Positions 40,201-52,464 of a DNA stretch of 64,000 bases are shown here, piece after piece. Below the pieces are notes generated by a model. It worked only from the letters and a program-made list of their open reading frames with translations, was not told the origin of the DNA and did not search any database. Source of the DNA: Anthopleura xanthogrammica (Eukaryota > Cnidaria > Anthozoa > Actiniaria > Actiniidae); NCBI GenBank assembly GCA_964019055.1, contig OZ025208.1, positions 7,022,039 to 7,086,038 on the forward strand, given 5' to 3'. The first letter of the stretch is position 1. Each line of letters opens with the position of its first letter. Position numbers and translations under genes: made by a program.

Positions 40201-42222
40201 ATTAAGGAAATTGCATGCATGGGTGGTTTGGGGGAAAAATTAGCTACAATAGCTAGAGGTCTCTCCGTTGCTTAACGGATGAGTATTTTGGTTGACGGAT
40301 GAGGTAAGTGTCTCGAAAGCTGGAACTCGACCAACAAGGTATATATAGATCTATGTATAAATCAATAGAGCGCAACAAAGACTTGAAGTGAAAACGTGAG
40401 CAGTTTTCGTATGACTATAAAAAAAACATGAACCGCGCCTTGCCGTGACCGTATCAGTGCCGCACCGTCCGTGTATGAAAGCATTCGATATTCGATGCTG
40501 GGTCCGCTTCGCGCCTTAACCGTACAAGCGTGTGCTGTGACTTTTCACACTGATACGAAATCTGCTATATCACCCCTAAAATCTGTTGCCTTGAATTCCA
40601 CATTGATGATTCTGTAACATCACTGTTTTAAAGGGGCACTTGGATGAAAATCAATGACAGAAGTGCTATCACTTGTGGGACAACTCACTTAGTTCTTTCT
40701 ACGAGCTCGATTTTTAATCATACTGGTGATTCCTGCATAAGAACAGAGACGCCTCAAATGTCTGTCGCCTGAAGTATTTCATATCGGCGCGTCAGCCCTC
40801 GCTGATTTAGTCCCGTTTGTTTGATTTCAGGTACCATCGTCCTACCTCGCCCCTGAACCGCTGACGCGCGCCCAACCGCAAACCAAAAAAATCTCGCAGG
40901 CGACTCTGGTTATGAGGTGAGGGGCTACTGTCAATGAACACTCTACAATTGGGGGATATGTCGGTAGAGTTTGCGTTTGACCTTTAATTTACCAAAGTTA
41001 TACACAGAAACGAACGGGAAAAACGCTCCATACATTACCTTGTGATTCAAGATGGCCGCCGTATCGTTGAAGTTTTTGAAGGTTCAATCAAAACACCCCA
41101 AATCGCCGCAAAAGCCAGTAACGCTTCAAAATACATTTTATTCATTTATAATCAAATATATATTATTATAATTATATTATTCATCGTAATTAATCATGTC
41201 GCTTTAAACATTTGTCTTCGTGAACAAACAGAAACAAACAAACGAACCAAAAAAGGAGCATCTTTCTTATAAATAGCCTAAATATGGAGATTTCAAAAAC
41301 CAATTTTGGTGGCATTTCTCAACTTGCGCAGCGGAGCAAAGCAAGATGGGAGGGTTGGGGTAAGCAGGAACAAAATAGTTGGGTTTTCAACATCAAAACT
41401 TCGCATGCGCCACTATAATTTCTTTCTTAAATTAGGTTTTTATAAATTATGAATTCGCAAACACGTCACGTGATTGGTCAGCGGGCGTCAATTCTTATGA
41501 CTGCTTTATTTTGAGATTCCCTATTGACGAATTCGACAAAACAGTTACTGCGCAGAATCACTGTTCATCCAATCAAAATGATTAAGCAGCACGTGATGAT
41601 TAAAATGGTGCACTCCTCACACAAACATTAGTTAGTCAATGCAAGCAGTTTCAAACTACCCTAGTCTAGAAGGCAGCCAACACAAGTACATTGCTTCAAG
41701 TGGATGATGACAATAATAACAAATTATCCTGACGTCTCTCGGTCTAAAAGTACTGAAATATTTCTATTGAGACGAGAGTACTTGGTACTGCGATAAGGCT
41801 AGAATTGAAGGAAATTAACAGCCTAGCTAAAACTTGCATTAACTAATAACAGATAATCGTCAGTAAATAGATGTGGAGCTAAAAGCTCCTTTGTCCGGTG
41901 TATTAGACAGACATATGGCGCAGTCTCAAGAGAATGGCAAAACTGCACGGCGTACACTGTCTTTTCAAAAGCGCATGCTCCATAAACATAACATTTCAGA
42001 TTTGGTGCGGTTGGATCACCTCGATAAAAACAGAATCTTTAGAGTGCTCTGACTTAATCCATGAAACAGTACTCAATCTATTCTTTATTCCTATTGTTTT
42101 CTAGTGGTTCACCAGCACTATTTATAGTACAGATTAGCTCTAACTATACAGTATTGTTTCATGGATATAGTTTTTGCATTCTACAGCAATACACTTAGAT
42201 TTAAAACAAAATTCCCCGAATT
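37218..42222. other. Intergenic region upstream of PFK
   Basis: Contains the PFK promoter side. At 37315-37690 there are many GACAGACA words and inverted pairs (GACACACAACCAAACACA / GTGTGTTTGGTTGTGTTTCA). Two short open stretches at 38000-38185 and 38655-38830 have protein-like composition (PSDYLNLYSDRLKRYQLRIL; MAEPLSRFYSLAAVKLRLRF) but no recognised domain or clear splicing. They may be decayed transposon ORFs. A local direct repeat, CTTTACTCGGTGCGGT, is at 39979 and 40025. Nothing else was identified. Confidence 0.45.
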
Positions 42223-45200
42223 TTACACTGCTTCACAAGCTTTACGTGGTGCGCAACAAACGTCCAGTTTTCGTCCGCTTCGATAAAGCGTAGCAGTCGC
42301 TTTACTATTTACCTCATCACCTGGTTTTGTTTTAAACCTGTTTATAACCAACCCTTCAGGTTTTCTGGCGATTGGTGGTTTACTCATTCTGTTACATAAA
42401 CACGGCGAGTCCTTCTTGGCTTCGTTCTCAACAGTTAAACAAACTTCTTGTTTTGTAAGTGTGTTGTTTTCTGGTTTGCGCGCTAGTTTTCCCTTTCGCT
42501 CGGGAATAGGAGGCTTCTTTAACAATGTTCTCTCCTTTGGTGTGTTATTTTTGGATATCACTGTGCCTATTTTATTTTTGCTCTCACCTTCATCACCACG
42601 TGTTGTACATCCTATGAAGATCGTTGAAGATAACGGATTTATCCGTGTCCCGATTCGATCAGTTGCGGTCAACTTTATTTTAGGTTTGGGTGGAATTTCT
42701 GGTTTCTGTGGTTTCGGTGGAACTTTTGGAGAAGTCCTTTGATCTAATTTGATCTTAAGTTCATCAGAATCATCCCTAGAAATCACAGAATCACTGTTGC
42801 CATCAGCATCATTTTTCGAAAACAATTTCAATTCATTGTTCTCGTTGTACTTCGTGTGTTTGGGCGAATCTCGTTTGATTATTTTCTCACTGACTTCGTA
42901 ATTTTCTTTCTCTTTTTCTGAGCACGCAGAATAAACACTATATCGTTGGTTAGTGCACGCAGTATCCAATGAATCATCATTTTCAGACGAACTAGAACCA
43001 CCCAAAAACACAGGCGTGTCAAGTTCACGCTCCAGCACTTCATTAATCCATTCCAAATTTTCCTTACATTCTTGGGATAACTTTTGAAGCTCGCGCATTT
43101 GGGCATCCGATAAATTTGGTGGTGCTGATAATCTTGCGCTTTTACGTTTCTCGCCAGGACTTGGGAACTCCAGATCGATGTGCATGCCTTTAATAGTCAA
43201 GTCAAGTCTGCTATTCGCATTTCGCGGTCTTCGCTGCTTGTTATCATCTGTGTATTCAACTTGTATCTTATAAAAAGGCTCTGCTTCACGTTCTTTGACT
43301 CGACGAAACAAAACTATCGCTATCAGTATCAACAGTAAAAGCGTAGGAATTATGGCGATTATGATGAAGAGGAGGATTTTATTGTTTGGGTCATCATCGT
43401 TTTTCGTGCCAGTGTTTGAGTCGTCTGACGTGGTTACCGTGGAGATATTTCCATCCGTGACGGAGGAGGATGATGGGAAGGTGTAGATAGTTGGTGTAGG
43501 GGAGTTGGAGTAGAATGCCATTGAGGGTTTTAGCTTGTTTGGTTCTGGTGTGGAGAGAGTTGCTGAGACCTGTGAGTAAAGAAACTAAAATCAAGATCTG
43601 CATGTGCCTTCAGAGTTATAAGTACAAAAACAAGTATTGGACAAGGCTGGGGAAAATGGCATGATTTGTCAGTAGCGAGCAAGAAAGAATGAAGGAAAGA
43701 AAGAAACGAAGAAATGAATAAAAGAATGGATGGAAGGATGGATGGATGGATGGATGAAAAAAGAAAAGAGAGCAAGAAAGAAAGAAGGAAAGAAAGAAAC
43801 GAAGAAATGAATAAAAGAATGGATGGAAGGATGGATGGTTGGATGGATGAAAAAAGAAAGAAGGCCAAAATGACAAAAAAATAATCTAGACAAAAGTGAA
43901 AACGAACCAGAAAACCAGAAAAATAAGTAGTTAATAACAAAATAAATAAAAGAAACACGAATGAGAAATAAAGCATGCAAGAATATGTGGAGAACAATCA
44001 ATGAATGAAAACCAAAAATAAACAAAACAAGCTAAGAAATAAACAAACAAACAAATAAACAAAAACAAAAACAACGAAACGAAACGAGACAGAACAAATC
44101 AAAACCAAACTATGCAAGCCAAAACAGAGCAAAACAAGTCTGAAAATAACGAAATAAAGAGGCACCTATTCGAGTCTTTCCATTATCAAAACTGTTTGTT
44201 GCAATTACTCGATACACTGAACAACATGTTGTTTCAGCTTATCTCTTGCCCAAGGTTACTCACACTTAATAATCACTATTACAACATCATAGTAGTTCAA
44301 TATCTATTTATTTCAGTGCCATTTAGTACAGTTATGTAGTGCTGTTTCGCAGATATACTGTAGTTACTAGGATAGGATAATACGGTTTGGATTAGTCTTA
44401 TCTGGTACATCATTCTTGTTCAACTCACGTGTCGCTATAATTACGTGTGATCATCTCATAATTAACACCATGCGAATACTAATCTGTGCCCCGCGACTCG
44501 GTAAATCTGACAACTAAATATCATGGGTCATATCATGCAGCACAGCTGTCGTTGTCTACAACAAACGGACTGAAGTTTTAATGAAAAGACGACGCTACTC
44601 TTATCGTATTGATTACTAAGATTGATACAATGTTATTCAACTCGAAGAGTGTTACTGATATTGTAAATCACTTATCGGACACATGCTTGTGTCCAAATAT
44701 AATTTTCTATTCGGTATTTTTACGCTGATGTTAATGGTTTTTCCTCGACCAAGTGCGCAGCGCGTGATGTCTTTCATGGACTAGAAGCGCGCGAAAACAC
44801 CTATACTGCATTCTTGATGGACTTTGAGGAAGTCAAAAAAAAAAAAACAACTAACCATTACTAGGTTCAACATGCAAATCATAGTAAGAGAAAACCCAAT
44901 GAAATAGCTGTATTTTCAAGTAAGGGATCCCACGCAATAATAGAGTTGAATTCACTGGCAAGAATAACGAAAATATCTTATAAGTTGATGTCCGCTTTCT
45001 ACAAACTAAACCTCTAAACCTTCAGCTAATTTTGTCTGCCGCGCTCAATCGATCAGAGCACTCTCCAAAGCAAAATCGAACCGCATAACAAGAATCAAAC
45101 ACGCTCAATAATCTAAGCTAGGGACACTCAGCCGGATCGGCTTTTCTAGCTCTCAAATTGTCGTCTGTTAGAGGAGAAAAATAAAAATTACAATTTATCT

Positions 45201-48200
45201 GATTTGCAGATGAAAAATTAGACTTCAAGACTAATATCAAAACCGGCTGGATAACCACTCAATTATATCTGGGAATCTGTCTGTTTTTTATCTTAAAAAG
45301 CAAAGTGCAATTATGAAAAAATAAGAATGAAAAAAATTTAAACATATATTTATAACTTAATAAATACAAAATATTCAGATGAAATTACTGAAACAAAATT
45401 ATCGAAATTGAAATTTTAATATCGTCTGTAATCTAAATAAAACGATATGAAGAGGAGAAGAATATCAATGAAAAAATGCAATGTCTTTTGTTGCATCACT
45501 CCAGTGGTAAGAAAAACAATATAGAAAAGAATTAAATTGGTTGAAGAGATTATAGTCAAAATATAATAAAAAGAAATCATAAACATAATCTTATAGGAGA
45601 ATGGAAATAAACGGTAGAAAACTAGGTCGTCCTAGAAATAGAAATGATTCATAAATTTTGATTTTGAGCTATTTGTTGGATCTTGGGAGGACAGTAAAAT
45701 GCTTGCATAATTTTGAGTGTTATCTGGAGTTTGATGTTTTGAAAAAATGAATTAAATATAGAATATGAAACGAACAAATGGCACACGTGTGACGGAACAA
45801 AATACCTGTGTTCTGGAGAAGAGAGGAATGCGTTGTTAAGTTTCATAGGCGATGTTGCTCGGGGAAACTACCATATGTACATCGCAATCAATCCTCCATT
45901 TTTAACATGATTTGTATAGGAACTCTAAAATCATCAATTCTGCGAGCGCTCTCTTTCAGCGCGGACTTCAGCTCCGAACTAAAGAAATGGTCATCTGATC
46001 ATTCGTCACATCATACTTACACTAGGTTGGCTTCCTAAAACGAATCCGACCAATGAGAATCGCTAATCAAAATCTAGTTGACAGCTGAGTGTTTGCCTGG
46101 TCGATTAGGTGTAATAAAGTGAAATATCAACCCGTCAAATTGAATGTTGGCTAAAAACGAAAGAGTTTACGAAATCCATTGCATTGTGACTTCCATCTTC
46201 CGCCTTTCATTTTCTTATAATATCAATTAGCCCGTGTGGTCTAGATAATCACTCCATCTACATATTCAATATATTTTGTTCGTCTGATGAGACCAGATTG
46301 ACTTGGAAAACGAAGACAACTCATTAGGAATGCAGTGTTTTGGAGATTTTTAATATTGTGATTGTCTAGGGTTAAATTATTAGTGAATAAGAGATATTTT
46401 TAATAACAGTATATTCTTAAAATTACGATACGAATAATAGAGTATTAAGAATACACGGACAAAATTACAGTTAATTTAGAAATTCAATGATGGTCCTCAG
46501 CTGATCGAAACAACAATTTTGGACTATTCTAGAAAATTCTAAAACATTTATCCAGCTTATGTTTGTTAAATGCTTTAAGCAGAAATATATTTCTCTTTAT
46601 AGAAAGTGAAAAACAGAAAAAAAGAAATAAGAAAAACAGAACAAAAGAATAAGAGATACTGCTAAATTTTGTGGTAAATCTTTTTAATCAAATTATTGTA
46701 GTTTTTAGAATTGAGCAATTTGCTTTCAATAACAATATGGCGACTTCCCGCAAACCAAGGATGTTATGGTTAACGGCATTGATAACTATAGTTCATAAAA
46801 TGGGCAATTAGCATAGGACATAAAGAACGGACGAGTTTCATTAAATTTAGCAAAACGTAGTGTAGAAATGATGATGCTTTTAGCAAACAAGTTATGACGT
46901 TTGTTTTAGATTATTCTTACGAAAACTAGCCATGGAACAAGTGTAGCAAATTCAAAACATGGTCGAAGCTCATTCACTTTCGAACAAGATAAAAATAATG
47001 AATGAGAATTAAAAATAGTTCTAAAGAATGGCTCTGCTTCCACAGGATTCCAATTGAAATTTATAGGAGTTGATTTTTTAGGAGGGAGGAAAAGCACAGG
47101 AGAGAACCTACAAGCAACTCTACTCACATACGACACTGACAGAACCCGGGTCGCATTGGTGAGAGGCGAGCGGTCTCATGGCGCTACGCCACCCGTGTTT
47201 CCCTAATTCTAAGCACTGAGATTGTCCGCTTGCGTGACGCTTCCTTGCAAACGATTGGTTCAAAGCAGGAAACCATTTATGTCACGTAACATGCCATCGC
47301 ATCCCACTCATTTCAAAACCTAGTCTACTTTAAACCATCTTTCGATTCACTCTCTTCAAGAACTTAAAATAAATTGTCACCAATTTGTCTTATCAAATTC
47401 GTGACAAATTGACATTCCTAATGAAAGATTAACTTCAAAGCAAGCAGTCAGTGATGTTCTAATCACACTAAAACCACAACATTCTTGTAAACTGTCTAAC
47501 AATGATTGGTTTTGCTGAAGTTTCCAAATTACTCCTGACATTTATGCACGTGTGTCATGCACTTACCTCAACATCTGTCGTCGTCACACTGTCTTGTGGG
47601 TAGCCACGTGCTTCGCTTCTCATTCCCTTTGACACTGATTTGCCAACATCCGGGAACCCATCAGAAATAGGCGGCGAAACTTCAAGTAGTGCTGAAGTAC
47701 GTGTCAGTGAAAATTTTGTGGAAAGACTTGGCACTTCTTTCAGAGTTTGTGAGCGCCTATCAAAGTCAAGGGAACTAGAACTTGGAATTGAAACAAAGTA
47801 TGAAGAAAATTTAGAAATGGGAGTCGATTCGATAGCTCCTTTTGTTCGCTCGTGCAGCAACATTTCTGATGTTCTTATAGACGAACTAAGTAAAGTGGGT
47901 GATGAATTTGATGCTGAAATCCTGCTAGACTCCTGCACACCCATTTTCCTTGTGGTTAACCTTCCGCGCATGCTCGCCTTGGACGATGAAAGTTCTTTCG
48001 TGTGTAAGCCATATGTTCCTGTCTCGGATGTTCTAGAACTTTCCAACGTCAAGGAATGATTAGCCCTTAACTTAGTATTGATCCCATTTGATATAAATAC
48101 TGCGGTCGGCACGGCCTGGGTTAATGTTGGTCGAATTTCAGCTGTTTTTGTAAAGTTCACTTTTCTAGAATAATCCACGGTGAATTTAACCAATTGACTT

Positions 48201-51200
48201 TTTGCAGACGCTGATCTGCTCGACATTCCATCGGGAGTTTTGGCATAGTGCTTGTAAGAAACACCTTCAATACTTGAGACAATAGACAATGTTTGACTTA
48301 GTTTACGGAAGGGTGTATTTGTTGACATAGCAGTTGAGGTTTCCGTTTGGGAGCTTAAAGGTTTCGATGGTGGTGTCCATACTGTTCCTTTAATAAAGGA
48401 CCCATAGCTGATAGACGGTCCATTAAAACTTGTTGACAGCAACATCGAATTTCCTTGATTGTTTGGGAAAAGATCAGGTGTCTTTTGTTCCATAGAGCTA
48501 TTTGTTTGTTTTGTAGAAGAAATAGAAGTCAAAATCAACCGCAATTTTCTAGAACTTTGTTCTGTCTTATTGTTAATTCTGTTCCCTTGTGATGCTGAGA
48601 TCTCAGAATTATAAGAAATGGCTACGTTAGGAATATACGTGTTTGGTGATGGTACTACACTCCCTGAAGGCTGTATTGGTGAGGGAGAATTGAGCAAAGG
48701 TGTTGGCAACACACTAGGTATACCTGACATCAACAAAGATGACCGGGTTGAAGTCGTGACCAATTGAGATGAAGATTGGAAGGTTGTTGTTGTTGTTGTT
48801 GTTGTTTTTGATGGTGGTGATAGTGAAGTTGAAGATGTTGATGATGATGATGAAGTCGACGATAATGATGCTGTTGTTGCTGTTTTTGTTGCTGTTGTTG
48901 ATGATGACAATAGTGGTGGTGTTGACGATGATGATGCTGATGATGAAGATGTAAATTTTGAGGATGTTGATGATGCTGCTGAGGATTTTAATGATGATGA
49001 TGCTAATGATATTGACTCTGCATGATATAGTGGACTTGATGACCTCATGGATAATAACGATAAGGACGTCGACGAAGATGATGCTGATGATGATGTCATA
49101 TTCATCTCTGTATACAAATATATTGAGGAATCAGAGTAAACAACAGTTGTCGATGAATGTAGTGGCAACAAATATTTGGTAGGTTTTATGCTCTCTCCAA
49201 TACTTTCTAAAGGTAATGTCGATGGTACAGCTGAAGGCAATATGTTATTCATAGCTGACATATTTGTTCTTGAAGAAATGGAGTGTGTTGGAACAGATAA
49301 GGTCGTCGACGGAAACAAATTAATTGTTGCTTTTCCATTCTGTGAGATAAATTTTCCAGTCGATATTGCATCCTGTTTTGACGAAGAAGATAAATAAACA
49401 AAGTGCTGTCGAGATGACTGGATAGATGGCCTTGGCCGAGGCATTGCAGTTATTGATGGGGAAGATAATGCAACTGTATCCTGCCCAGAAAATGACTTGG
49501 ATATTTCTGTTTTTGCTGATGTTTCTGATGTTGATGATTCAGGACTTGATTGTAAAAATGTTCGAGATGGTATTTTAGATGATGAAAATGAAAATGAGAT
49601 ATCTTGAGTCTGCTGTGATGAAACCAAAGATGACGTCTCTCCTTTTGATGATGATGGTGAAAATTCTTGAGCCGTTGATAATAATGCTGCTGCTGCGGAT
49701 GATGATGATGACAAAAATCCTTGATGCAGCTGTGATGGTTGTAACCATAGTGTTGCCGTTGCTTTCGATGATGATGATGATGATGATGATAACAACGATG
49801 ATGATGATGAGAATACTTGAGTCAGTTGTGATGACCGCAAAGGCGATGCTTCCTCTGCTGTTGCTGATGAAGTTGCTGATGATGATGATGACAATTCGTG
49901 ATTTACCTGGGACAAGAGTAAAGGTGGCGTTTCCACTGATGATGACTGCAATACTGGTATGGTTATCGGTGTGGGAAGAACATCCATCGTTCTTTCCAAT
50001 GGCAATGACGTAACATGATAATTTTCCCCAGAATGATGCAAATGCCGGGATGGAGAAGCCAACTGTGTCGCTGATAAGGTGACGGCTAGTTTAATAGTTT
50101 TCGATGGTCTGTTCCGTGACGATCCTAGCATCGCTGATGATGTTGACATACTAAGTGATGATGATGATGTTGTTGCTGCTGGTGCTGTTGATGATGATGA
50201 TGACAACCGTTTGGATTCCAAGGTTACTGAAGATGATGATACAGCTAATGATTTGATAGGTGATGATGATGCTGCTGTTGATGATGATGATGAAATTTTT
50301 TCTAATGATGATGACGATGACAGTCGTTTGGATTCCACCGTCAATAAAGACAATTCAGCCAATGATTTGACAGAAGATGATGATGATGAGGTTACTGCGG
50401 TTGTTGTTGATGATAAAGATGATGATATTTTTGCTGCTGCTACTGACGATGATGACGAAAACCTTTTGGATTGCACAGTTAATGATGATGATGATGATAC
50501 AGATGATAGTGATTTGACCGGTGATAATGATGGTGATGAGAATGATGACGTTACTGTTGTTGCTCCTATTGCTGTTGTTTCTGCTGTAGATGATAACGAT
50601 GAAAATGACAAAGTTTTCAATTCCACATCATTTAATGAAGATTGTGCTGCAAATGATGTTGATGACGATAATGATGGGGACGCTGGTGATAGTGGCAATT
50701 GTTCAGATTCCACAGTTGATGAAGACATGTACAGTGCGGATAAAGACTGTGAATACGACTTTGTCTTTTCATCGATCCCAGTAACGTGCCCATTTGAAAT
50801 CCCTCGAGCATTAACAATTCCAACAAAGACTGAACCTTGATTTAACTGTTCTTCCTGGTTATGCGTTCGTTGTGAATGGATAACTGTTGTTCCTTGAACA
50901 GATTTGGCAGCCGTTCTGGAAAAAAAACCTTGAAGTTAATTTTCAGTTGAGGGGATAGAGATACGTGCACGGCTGTATAGAAGACATGCATCGAGTCAAA
51001 GCTCGCGGGCGGTACTTTTCCTGGACAAAACTACAATTCTTTAACACGTGGGTAGAGATTGTTGTACTAGAGCGATTTTATTTAATTTCCCGCGAAAAAC
51101 TAGTACAAATTATGTAATGTAAAAGACTACTTAATATCCATTGCTTTCTTCTGTTTTACTTCAGTTAATTGTTAGTCAATATCAGTCACTGTTTCGTGGG

Positions 51201-52351
51201 CCAATGAAATCACTTCGCTAAGATATTGTGCAGCAGACACGGAGTCAAAATTCATGTGTACTACATTTTCCTGGACAAAACTTGAAGATAATTCTCAAGG
51301 GATAGGGATATTTTTACTGGTGTCATGCGAAGTACGCAGTGTACACACTTTTAGATGGTTAATGGCTTGTATGGAATGACAGTAGCCATTGTACCACCCA
51401 CTAACCGGGGCTGAGGAAGGTAATCCCCTCGCTAATGAATGTTTCCTAGACGGTTTGACCACTTCGTGGTTTTGAGTGAGATCGAGTTTCACTACTTGCT
51501 AAAAGATTCGCATTTGTGGTTAAAATAATCCATGGAACAATGCCTTCAATTCACTGCGGCCTTGGTAAAGACTTATCTGTAGTTTTAATTGCTGAAATAC
51601 CGTCTTGTCTGCTGTGAGACTCTTGTTTTTTAACTAACAAATTTTTCAAATTAAATTCTTTATCACAACAACTGATCTTTTTCGTGCATCTCCGTTAATT
51701 GTTTTATATTTTGAAAAGTTTATCGATAAATTTCTCCATTCTTGGTCATAAGATATGGTCAGAAAACCTACTGGATAAAAGAGAGTAAAACCCTTACCTG
51801 GTTGGCAAAAGGACACTTGAGATGAAGACAGATGAAGATCCCCCTGGTAATAGTTTGGAGTGGGTATTATGCGCTAAACTTGATTTCTTTTTCTTATCTT
51901 TTGGCCCCGTTATCAGCGTCAACTGCAAAACAGCTCCATTAGTTATGGCGTCTAATCCTTGTGAGGTCTTTGCAGCAGAGTAATCAGTTTGCTTTTCCTT
52001 CATCATTCTACTTGATGTACTTGTAGCTTCATTTTTATTGGCAACAGATTCCTGAACTGCATGATTTTGAAATAACTCATGTAAACTTGGAGTCGACTCC
52101 TGATATAAGACTTCTGAATTTTGATTTATTTGTCTAGTTGGTAAGATCCTCTTCCTGTTATCTGTCGTTGATCTTTTAACTAAATCATTAATGAATCCAT
52201 ACACATCGTCTGTAGAATTGTGATTCTTTCCTTCATTCTTAGCACTGGATTTAAGCCTCGGGACATTGTTGTCCTGTATATGTTGAAGGCAAGCCAACGG
52301 CACAATGATAACCAGAATGAACCCTAAGAAACATAGAAATAAGAACAGCAT
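42223..52351 (-). CDS. Mucin-like type I transmembrane protein (3 exons)
   Basis: Exons: 52351-51798, 50915-47567, 43569-42223; phases agree, about 1749 residues. The N-terminal hydrophobic segment (MLFLFLCFLGFILVIIVPLA) is a signal peptide or anchor. The ectodomain, mostly the 3.3-kb middle exon, is dominated by Ser/Thr with runs of 5-12 Ser and no Cys-rich domain, as in O-glycosylated mucins. The last exon has a transmembrane helix (ILLFIIIAIIPTLLLLILIA) followed by RR. A cytoplasmic tail of about 350 residues follows, with proline-rich SH3-ligand-like motifs (KVPPKPQKPEIPPKP; KKPPIPERKGK). It probably sits in the plasma membrane linking a glycosylated coat to cytoskeletal or signalling partners; this is inferred. 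An extra 5' exon at 52464-52440 (MVYRFTYL) could splice in frame and lengthen the N-terminus. No named ortholog was recognised. Confidence 0.8.
43570..47566. other. Large intron of the mucin-like gene
   Basis: No exon was seen. Near the acceptor, 43680-43880 is a purine-rich AAGAAAGGA/GGATGGAT tract with a visible ~100-bp duplication (AATGGATGGAAGGATGGATG). Next, 43880-44110 is rich in AAACAAA. A reverse SINE lies at 46985-47213. The rest is unique AT-rich sequence. Confidence 0.55.
46985..47213 (-). mobile_element. SINE family 1, antisense, well-kept tRNA head
   Basis: The reverse complement reads ACGGGTGGCGTAGCGCCATG (A box), GACCCGGGTTCTGTC (B box), TATGTGAGTAGAGTTGC, TTTTCCTCCCTCCTAAAAA and TTTCAATTGGAATCCTGTGG. 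It is in the same orientation as the host gene, within its intron. Confidence 0.7.
48770..50720. repeat. Dispersed GAT/TCA trinucleotide runs inside the mucin coding exon
   Basis: Many runs of (GATGAT)n on the plus strand, which are TCATCA Ser codons on the coding strand, are broken by other codons. They explain the poly-Ser tracts and also the long Asp-rich and Met-rich false frames on the opposite strand. Length polymorphism between alleles is expected. Confidence 0.85.
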
Positions 52352-52464
52352 CGTGAATGAAAGCTCTTGGTAGGGGAAATTTGATGTTGGGCAACTTCAA
52401 CTTCAAAAGATTAACGAATTAAAAATTGAAAACTCTTACCTAAATATGTAAATCGATACACCAT

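Noticed and set aside
41052..41172. Possible small exon starting MAAVSLKFLKVQSKHPK
   Set aside because: Good ATG context but no acceptor or donor that leads to a further exon, and no recognised domain.
43530..44025. Phe/Ser/His-rich frames on the minus strand
   Set aside because: Low-complexity translation of the AAGAAAGGA/GGATGGAT tract in an intron.
47150..47213. Possible functional tRNA gene
   Set aside because: It has A and B boxes but no acceptor-stem pairing, and it continues into the SINE family 1 body.
50079..50840. 253-codon Asp-rich frame on the plus strand
   Set aside because: Antisense shadow of the poly-Ser codons of the mucin-like gene.
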